This document shows positions 57,887 to 64,000 of a stretch of 64,000 nt of DNA, in pieces. Within the stretch, counting starts at the first letter, position 1. Every line of letters starts with the position of its first letter. The stretch spans positions 1-64,000 of the forward strand of contig JASXTE010000183.1 in NCBI GenBank assembly GCA_030280995.1, given 5' to 3'. Under the pieces are notes generated by a model. The model did not search any database, had not been told where the DNA came from, and saw only the letters and a list, made by a program, of their open reading frames with translations. This DNA is from Hemileia vastatrix (Eukaryota; Basidiomycota; Pucciniomycetes; Pucciniales; Zaghouaniaceae). A program made the translations under genes and the position numbers.

Positions 57887-59191
57887 ATGGATAGACTACC
57901 AAATGACGTCATCGCTAGAGTCTTTTCTCATCTCCCAATCCTGGATCTAGGAATAATCATGAGCGTCACTCGCTCCTGGAACACTCTTCTTTCAACCTCT
58001 CCGAAACTGTGGATCAAAGTCAATCTCTCTGAGTGGCCTCGAGAATTATCTACCTCAAAGGTCCTGCAGATTGTTCAAGTCTTCTCAAATCGCTCCCAAT
58101 CAACTCTAGAGACCGTCATGCTACCTCATTCGACATCTGTGAAACCTCTAGAAATTGCCAAGATGATGCAAGTAATGGAGCCCTCCAAAGGAACACTCAG
58201 AAAGTTGGCCTTCTGGCCTTCAGGATACGAACAACCATCGACGGATCTCATGGACTTCGTCAGCAGATGCCCTCAGTTGGAAGAGTTGGATTTGACTGGA
58301 AACGACAGAGGTTGTGAACAAGTTGAAACTTCTCCTGGAGTTCTTACCCACTTCTCCTGCTATCACCTGGATATTGTTCCTGAGAACTGGATTGATCCGC
58401 TTCGTAACCTCAAGGTACTTCAAGTCATGGAATCTGCAGGTCCTCTTCTTCTCAAAGTCCTCTCAAACTGCTCTGCCACTCTTCAACACTTCACACTCAG
58501 TGGAGGGACATTTTCGGAGAGTATGCAAGAAGAGATCCAAGAATTAGTATCAAGATCCCTTTATCAGCTCAGGGTCTTACGCATCGAAGAGTCTGATAAT
58601 CCTTGGAGTAGGGAATGGGATCTCTCAGCTCTCGAGAACCTGGAAGAGCTCGGAATCAATGTCGGACATCACTCAATGGCAGGACATTTCAAAAATCAGA
58701 TCAAGCTTCACTTACTTCTGCCGTGCTATTACGAAGATGGAGGAGAAGATCTTAGGCTGGAATGGCTTCAATCTTTGATCGATGTCGTAGAATCCCATCA
58801 AGGGAGTCTTCAAGTCTTATCACTCATTAATCTCTCGGGAGCAGAGATCATCAATTATTCTGTAGATCAATTCTTAAATTTTCTCAGAGTAAACATAGTA
58901 CTAGGTGCTCCCTGTCCAAACCTCAAAGAGCTTCATCTACCTAAGGATCTCGAATTCAGTGCCACCCTTCTAGCAGAGGTCCTTCTAAGTCGAAGACTGC
59001 TTTCAAAGGGTTATTCAATTCTGAGTCCAGAAGGAAGTCAAGATGCAGTTCATAGCTGCGCTAAACTGGTATTGTTTCTAGATTCGGAGAATCAAGAGGG
59101 GTTCAAAGAGGCTGAGAGAGAAGTTCTATCGAAATGTTCGGAAAAGATGAGAGAGGCAGCGGGAGAAACAATTTTACGTACTCGTCTTTAG
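57887..59191 (+). CDS. F-box/LRR protein, cassette copy B, plus-strand member
   Basis: Single coding exon of 434 aa from ATG 57887 (MDRLPNDVIARVFSHLPILD), F-box continuing SVTRSWNTLLSTSPKLW. Leu-rich segments follow (CPQLEELDLTGNDRG, LSALENLEELGINVG, APCPNLKELHLPKDLE), then the C-terminal MREAAGETILRTRL. It aligns over its length with 8339-9625. A donor GGTAAGAATCATC near 57747 and acceptor CCTCTCCAG just before the ATG indicate a 5' UTR intron shared with copy A. Frame intact. Role inferred as substrate adaptor of an SCF ligase. Confidence 0.88.
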   Translation: MDRLPNDVIARVFSHLPILDLGIIMSVTRSWNTLLSTSPKLWIKVNLSEWPRELSTSKVLQIVQVFSNRSQSTLETVMLPHSTSVKPLEIAKMMQVMEPSKGTLRKLAFWPSGYEQPSTDLMDFVSRCPQLEELDLTGNDRGCEQVETSPGVLTHFSCYHLDIVPENWIDPLRNLKVLQVMESAGPLLLKVLSNCSATLQHFTLSGGTFSESMQEEIQELVSRSLYQLRVLRIEESDNPWSREWDLSALENLEELGINVGHHSMAGHFKNQIKLHLLLPCYYEDGGEDLRLEWLQSLIDVVESHQGSLQVLSLINLSGAEIINYSVDQFLNFLRVNIVLGAPCPNLKELHLPKDLEFSATLLAEVLLSRRLLSKGYSILSPEGSQDAVHSCAKLVLFLDSENQEGFKEAEREVLSKCSEKMREAAGETILRTRL

Positions 59192-59309
59192 AATGGTCAC
59201 AACTAAGTTGCATTGCTTTTGAAGCGACTTCTTTGAAGAGTATCAGTGTATTGGAATCAGATTCGAACCTTGGCCGTCCTTTGCGACCTTGGGGGATATA
59301 GAATAAGAA

Positions 59310-59592
59310 GTTTGAACAGCGTCAAATCGGTGGTTTGACGACACCTAGGCCACGTCAGAAATCTTTCATTGCTCGACATCGACTCTTTCCGACTCACTCT
59401 GACCTCGAAAGACTCGTTTCCAGTCGATCTAGAGGATCAAGAATCGATTGAGCCTCGGTCATTCTCTGGGAGCTCGGAGGTAGCAGGTTCGAAGAGCGTC
59501 CAATCCCTGCTTTGCTGTGGGCTTTTCTCAGAGAAATCTCGTCACTGCCTCGACATGGACTCTTTCCGACTCGCCCTGACCTGCAAAGATAT
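59310..59592 (+). repeat. Imperfect tandem duplication inside cassette copy B
   Basis: Two units of about 108 bases at 59310-59418 and 59485-59592 share gttygaacagcgtc-like starts and the core cgacat(c/g)gactctttccgactc followed by ctgacct. Copy A has one matching unit at about 10048-10155. The units are non-coding as far as I can tell, though one frame reads through both. Confidence 0.6.
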
Positions 59593-59629
59593 CAAAAGTG
59601 GCTCGTCTTAGAGCAAAAAGTTCACTTGG

Positions 59630-60063
59630 TAACTACCAGCTCCAACAAAGCAAGAGACCTAAAAGGTGGGCTTGAAGCAAGAGGGTCGATTCAATGACCA
59701 AAGGTTTCGATTGCTCGTCTTTCTTCAATTGTCCTCCTTTCTTCTCCTGCTTTTTACACCTTTTCTGCAATCTAACAAACCTCAAAGTAGGTCTGCTGAG
59801 CTTTGAAGCGCCACTGGAGCAGACTTTTTTCGAGCCTTGTCGCGAGATGCTCACTTATTTTCACACCAAGGCAAAGAAATCTCTATTTTCGACCTCTCCA
59901 AGGCCCAGCTTCTCTTCCCTGCTCTGTTCAAATATTTTGGCAGATGATTAGTATCTTCGAGTATCTGCCAAAATTAATATGAAAGCTCTGTGAGAGGTCC
60001 TTGCAGAGCAATTCGGTGGAAGGAGGTTGAAACTCGAAATAGCTTCAGTGGTTAAGCGACAGT
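59630..60063. repeat. Highly conserved non-coding tail of the F-box cassette, copy B
   Basis: Counterpart of 10187-10617. It includes a perfect 12-bp hairpin: ATTTTGGCAGAT at 59934-59945, a 17-base loop, and ATCTGCCAAAAT at 59963-59974. It ends in the tRNA-like tagcttcagtggttaag. Function unknown. Confidence 0.7.
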
Positions 60064-60227
60064 TCTCTCCCTCTTCACAAAGGCTCAAAGTCAAAAACAA
60101 GAATGACCAAGAACTTCAACATGAACCCTATGTATGTAAGATATCAACAACAAAACGTACAAGACTAATCGTTAAAAACGGTCTAGAAAAAGGGAACGAA
60201 AAAGACATTTCTCGTTCTTTCTTTTTC

Positions 60228-62770
60228 TCACTTGGATTTACCCAGAGAGACTCCTCCACTCAATCCCCCAGCTCCCCCACTTTCCTCCACCGATCTATGA
60301 TTGTTATTGACAGATTGTTGAGAATTCAATCGATTCAAATTCGGTGCGCCCGATAGACCAGCCACTGGACTCGAACTTCTACCAATCGGACCTCCTCTAC
60401 CAATCCCTAAACTCATTCCAATCCTCCAGTTTTACTTGGCGAACTAGAGAGTTGATTATGACTGAAGTTGTTATTGTTACTCTGGTGATTCAAACCCCCA
60501 CCTAAATGTTGTTCAGATCCTCTTCTAGGAGCAAAGTTCGGTCTATTATTGTTGTTGTTGTTATTCGATCCAAAAGTTGAAGATGTCGCTCCACCAGCAC
60601 CACCCATAGCGGTAGAATTGGATTGACCACTAGAACCATGATAACTTCCATGACTTTGAAAACTTGGTTGGAAATTATTATGAATGGAAATAAAACTTTG
60701 AGTTCGAATTTCCATGACCATAACTAGGACTAGAATGCATAGAGAAATCCATCGAGACTCCAGGGTTCCTTTTCAATATCCAACAAATGAGCCAATTTCC
60801 TTCCCAATCTATTAATCAAATCCACGTCTGTTTTAGATCTCAACCAAAGTGTGATTCTATCCCCTTTTGGTCTTGCAGAACAAACCGCTCCTGTAATGTC
60901 ATCATTTTCATCCAATTCTTCTCCAACAAGAGCCAAAACCAACCACATCCAAGATCTATCCAATAAAAGCAGGATTGTTTCCTTTGAACAAAACTGTCCA
61001 TTTACCTCCTTGAGAATTGGCTGGATCTTCCCACATTGGTTTAATACCATCTTTGAATAAATGATAATTCGATTGTTTTTCCAATGTACTTGGTCTTCTC
61101 AAAGTAGTGTAAGTTCCAAAGAAACTTTCTACGGAATTGTAAACTCCTAGCTTCTTGAGAGCTGCTTCGTAGCTTTGTTCACTACCTGCAGGCGTTCCTG
61201 GTGCAGCTGGAGTCGTCGTTGAAGATGATGAAGGTGGAAGTGGAGATCCATCGATTCTTGGTGTGGAAACTGGAGTGGATTGAGCTGAGTTTGATGGATT
61301 GAAGGATTTGGAATCAAAGTATAGAGTCCTGAATGAGGAGAGAAGAGAAGGTGAAAGGAGAGCAACCGAGAGAGAGGTGAGTATCAATCTGCAGAAATCA
61401 AATGCAATCGCGATGACCAATAATGACAAGAGGAAAAGACTCACCACTTATGCTGCAGAGGGATGAAGCTTCTTTCCATCTTCTCCGATCAATTCTCTAG
61501 GGTTGGAAGGATTGACACTTGCTTTCTTAATCTGTTCATTCGAAGGTTTCTCTCCGATAATCTTGACAGCAGGCATTGCAGGTTTTTTGAATAGAGGAAG
61601 AGGACCTCGTTGGAGAAGTAGAAAGAGTAGGAATCTCTGCAGCTGCAGCCCAAACCAGAAGCTTTCGGAGCAGGGTTGTTGATTAGAGCAGGAGCTGCTT
61701 TGGATTCATTAGAAGTGGAAGTAGATGAAGATCCATTCTTCGATTTCAAAACTTCTTGATCCTTTTCCAATTTCTTCGAGAGATCATCTTTCGTATCATC
61801 ATTATCTGTCGAAGAAATCCCATCCTTCGAAAAAGTCTTCTTACTCATTCTAGCTTGAATATCTTCTAGAACTTGGCATTGCTTTGTTACCACTTCTAAC
61901 TTTACTCTTGTCTGGACTATTTGATCTACTACCACTCGTTTCGGTTGTTCCTGATCTTGAAATCCTAAGTTGAGAGTTCTCTGTTCCAATCGGAGTCGAT
62001 TCAGCTGGCGATTGAAGTGTAGATTCGTTTGGGATTGAGCCCCTCTGGTCCTGAGCTGCTAGAAGTGTTCAACCTTCCAGTGAGACCGAGTCTAGGTCGG
62101 ACTGCTTGAAGGAGAGGAATAAGAAGACAATAGAAACTCTTCAGTGGTGATTCAAAAGTGAGAGAGAATAGCTATTTGGACGAAGTGAAACTGACCTTCA
62201 CTAGATGATGTGTTGGTTGCTTCCTTATCCTTTGAAGCTGGATCCTTGTCTTTGCCTTCCAACTTCATCCTGGAGAGAGTGTCGAGTAGTGAGGGATAGT
62301 GGATTGGATCAAATCAAAGATTGGCATCGAGATTGGCTAGGACAAAGACAGACGTCGAGGCAAAGGGGAAGGATGAGAGCAAGGGATATGCCGACTCATC
62401 CAAGCTGAATCCTCTGCACCCTCTTTGCTCTACTCATACGAGTCGGTTTGACGCAATCTCTAGAACATCTATTCCCTCGGAATCAACTCCAAGTCAGTTC
62501 GACGCCCTTTTTACCGGATTGCTGCTGTGAGACTCGATCTCGTACTGCTACTGCTACTCAGTCAGTCATGCTGCTGATGGAGGGCCTATCTGTCCTGCTC
62601 TCCTCCCTTGCTAAATACAATGAGCTCCTAGCACTCTGACTTCTGTGTACTAACCTGGCAGCGATATCACTCAAAGTTGGAGGTTTCTTGTTCCCAGCCC
62701 CGACACTGACACCACCTTTGGCTGATCCTGCAGCTTGATTCGAGATGTTGCTCTTCGTCGTGTCCGTCAT
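60228..62770 (-). CDS. eIF4E-family cap-binding protein, frame broken many times
   Basis: Exons: 62655-62770 (MTDTTKSNISNQAAG...), 62196-62269, 61445-62101 and 60228-61329. The cap-binding core is clear: HPLQHKW|TLYFDSKSFNP, VESFFGTYTTLRRPSTLEKQ, LFKDGIKPMWEDPANSQGGK, RSWMWLVLALVGEELDENDD, RITLWLRSKTDVDLINRLGR, so cap-stacking Trp residues are present. Long Ser/Asn/Gly-rich N- and C-terminal extensions resemble fungal eIF4E2/4EHP-type proteins. The frame changes at about eight places: near 62020, 61860, 61620, 61457 (catccctctg), 60973 (T run), 60765 (A run), 60690 (T run) and 60418. All look like single-base changes, several in homopolymers; no substitution stop was needed. Consensus error or a decaying paralogue are both possible. 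The 3' end is duplicated at 55668-55980. Confidence 0.8.
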
Positions 62771-63265
62771 GATTTGGATTTGATTTGAATTGACTTGCAA
62801 TTGATTATTGTTGCTGATGAGAATGAAACTGATCAACAGAGAATATCTCAAAGTTCAACAGCAGAGGTCGCTTTTGACTTGAAAGCTTGACAAGGCAAGA
62901 AGGCAGAAGGGATGGATCGAGCTTTGGTCTCGACGCCAAATCAACACCATCAATCTACACAGAATCGCAACTACGAACAATCAAATCAGAAGAGAAACAA
63001 AGTCGCAAACAAAGAAGCTATCTCGATCTGTTCATCTTTAACTTTGTTGACTGCTGTGTTTCAGTGCCGAGCTGTTCGTGACAAGACCTGTGAGTCCAGT
63101 GAATTGATAGAGAAGCGAAAGGTAATATGACAACAAGACTGAGATTTTCGATAGTCTTTGAAAAGTAAAAAGAAGTTCCAGGAATAGTCACAAAGATCAA
63201 GGAAACCAATTGAAAAATGGAGAAAGGTCTATTCTATAAGAGTTCAGTGTTTTTGATTTCGAGGT
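62771..63265. other. Intergenic stretch (eIF4E promoter, carrier 3' UTR)
   Basis: 495 bases between two minus-strand genes. It contains short plus-strand frames without motifs. No repeat or RNA gene seen. Confidence 0.5.
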
Positions 63266-64000
63266 CTAGAAGAGGTTGTTCATGAGCTTGAGGGAAACTT
63301 CAACTCCGAGCTGTAAATGAAAAAGAAAGCGAAAGGAATTAAGTGAATGAGTATCGATCAGTCGACAAAGACTTCAAAGCATAGGAGAGAATCTACTCTC
63401 TCTAAAGAAACACCTCTCCCACTCTTTCAAAAACTCACGAAAGTAGCAGCATTAGCGGGGAAAGCTCTCAACATGGCCGGACCGAAACCTCTAAACAAAG
63501 CACCTGCACCATCCTGAGCCACAGTCTTTCTAGCACAATCCAAGAAATCCAGTATAAGTTCCATGAGGGGCTCCCTGATATCTACTCTTGATGACATCGG
63601 GTGGAATGGCAAAGGTCCACATTGCCATTCCTGCCAATCCTCCTGCAGTCATGACGTGAAGTAGATTGAGTTCTTCTGCTTTGTCTGCTCCTCCTGCTAG
63701 GGCTCTCTTGATCGTTTCGTAGGAACAGAAGTAGCTGTAGAGGAAAAGTGAGGATATGTAAGATGGGATTAGTGATTGACTTTCCTTTCTAAAAAAATTC
63801 AAGAGTGAATTCCATGATTTGTCTGTATTCTTTTATTGAAATCGAAAAAAACTCACGCTGCACTTCCTGGACCATCTCTTGCGAGGGTGGCAGCAGTTCC
63901 TCTCCAAATGGATCTCAATCCACCTTCCTTGTAAAGCTGCTTTACGACATCCACAGGACCATTGTAAGTTGGACCAGATCCTCCCTGTCCTTGAAGCTGT
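63266..64000 (-). CDS. CRC1: Mitochondrial carnitine/acylcarnitine carrier, partial (5' end beyond the window), one frameshift
   Basis: Visible exons: 63857 to the right edge, 63439-63734 and 63266-63310 (ending at TAG). Carrier repeats read GPVDVVKQLYKEGGLRSIWR and GTAATLARDGPGSAAYFCSY, then AGGLAGMAMWTFAIPPDVIK with SRYQGAPHGTYTGF, and DCARKTVAQDGAGALFRGFG with PAMLRAFPANAATF. The last exon is LGVEVSLKLMNNLF. PxD/ExxK signatures and the AIPPDVIKSRYQ stretch fit the carnitine/acylcarnitine subgroup of SLC25, which exchanges acylcarnitine for carnitine across the inner membrane for beta-oxidation. Near 63548 one extra T (ggatttcttgg) shifts the frame in YTGFLDCARK. Several neighbouring frame errors suggest low consensus quality here. 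Confidence 0.9.

Larger units (their letters stand above)
56107..60063. repeat. F-box cassette, copy B (segmental duplication with 6553-10617)
   Basis: Same order and orientation of genes as copy A: minus-strand F-box gene with 7-base first exon, about 325 bp divergent promoter, plus-strand F-box gene, then the conserved non-coding tail ending gtggttaagcgacagtt. Both F-box frames are intact here. The 126 bases from 55981 to 56106 have no match that I noticed in copy A. The unit lies between two partial copies of the eIF4E 3' end. Confidence 0.85.

Overview
This window is nuclear DNA of a filamentous or dimorphic fungus, most likely a basidiomycete. Genes are split by many short introns, usually with GTGAGT or GTAAGT donors and pyrimidine-CAG or TAG acceptors. 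Coding is dense on both strands. The gene set is eukaryotic: SLU7, RPS5, RPS17, SUV3, PAN3, SmE, ATG10, OMA1, EMC5, eIF4E. Placement below phylum (perhaps Pucciniomycotina) is only an impression from gene style and base composition. No bacterial operon, phage, CRISPR array or intact transposon was seen.

Layout. 0-2 kb: an unrecognised Ser-rich gene running off the left edge. 2.7-6.3 kb: an F-box gene divergent from splicing factor SLU7. 6.55-10.62 kb: a cassette of two head-to-head F-box/LRR genes plus a conserved non-coding tail. 11.1-12.7 kb: a glycoside hydrolase family 8 gene. 13.2-16.5 kb: divergent ribosomal protein genes RPS5 and RPS17 with long introns. 17.2-20.4 kb: SUV3 helicase. 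21.0-23.0 kb: a cytochrome P450 with one in-frame TGA. 23.3-24.7 kb: a DeSI/PPPDE isopeptidase. 24.9-29.6 kb: a TAF-like histone-fold protein divergent from mitochondrial uS12. 30.1-31.7 kb: a secreted pectate lyase. 32.6-34.3 kb: OMA1. 34.5-37.1 kb: a SPO7-like gene broken by many frameshifts. 37.3-38.6 kb: another F-box gene. 39.7-40.5 kb: EMC5. 40.8-44.2 kb: PAN3. 44.6-46.7 kb: SmE divergent from ATG10. 46.9-51.7 kb: three secreted or surface proteins. 52.1-55.5 kb: a large low-complexity nuclear-type protein. 55.67-60.06 kb: a second F-box cassette between two partial copies of the eIF4E 3' end. 60.2-62.8 kb: an eIF4E-family gene with many frameshifts. 63.3-64 kb: the mitochondrial carnitine/acylcarnitine carrier, partial.

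Themes. RNA metabolism (SLU7, SmE, PAN3, eIF4E, SUV3), mitochondrial quality control and expression (OMA1, SUV3, uS12m, the carrier) and ER/lipid membrane factors (EMC5, SPO7) make up a housekeeping background. Into it are set fast-evolving families: five F-box proteins, plant-polymer hydrolases and small secreted proteins. Several secreted or inducible genes have a TATA box 80-225 bp upstream, and many neighbours share short divergent promoters.

The most interesting structure is the duplicated F-box cassette. An F-box gene appears to have duplicated head to head, and the whole pair was then copied about 50 kb away. The second copy interrupts the eIF4E 3' end, with about 310 bp of that end repeated on both sides. 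The non-coding tail of the cassette looks more conserved than its coding part and contains a 12-bp-stem hairpin. Separately, single-base frame disruptions cluster in a few genes (SPO7, eIF4E, SLU7) and spare long neighbours. This looks like patchy consensus error, though local gene decay is not excluded.
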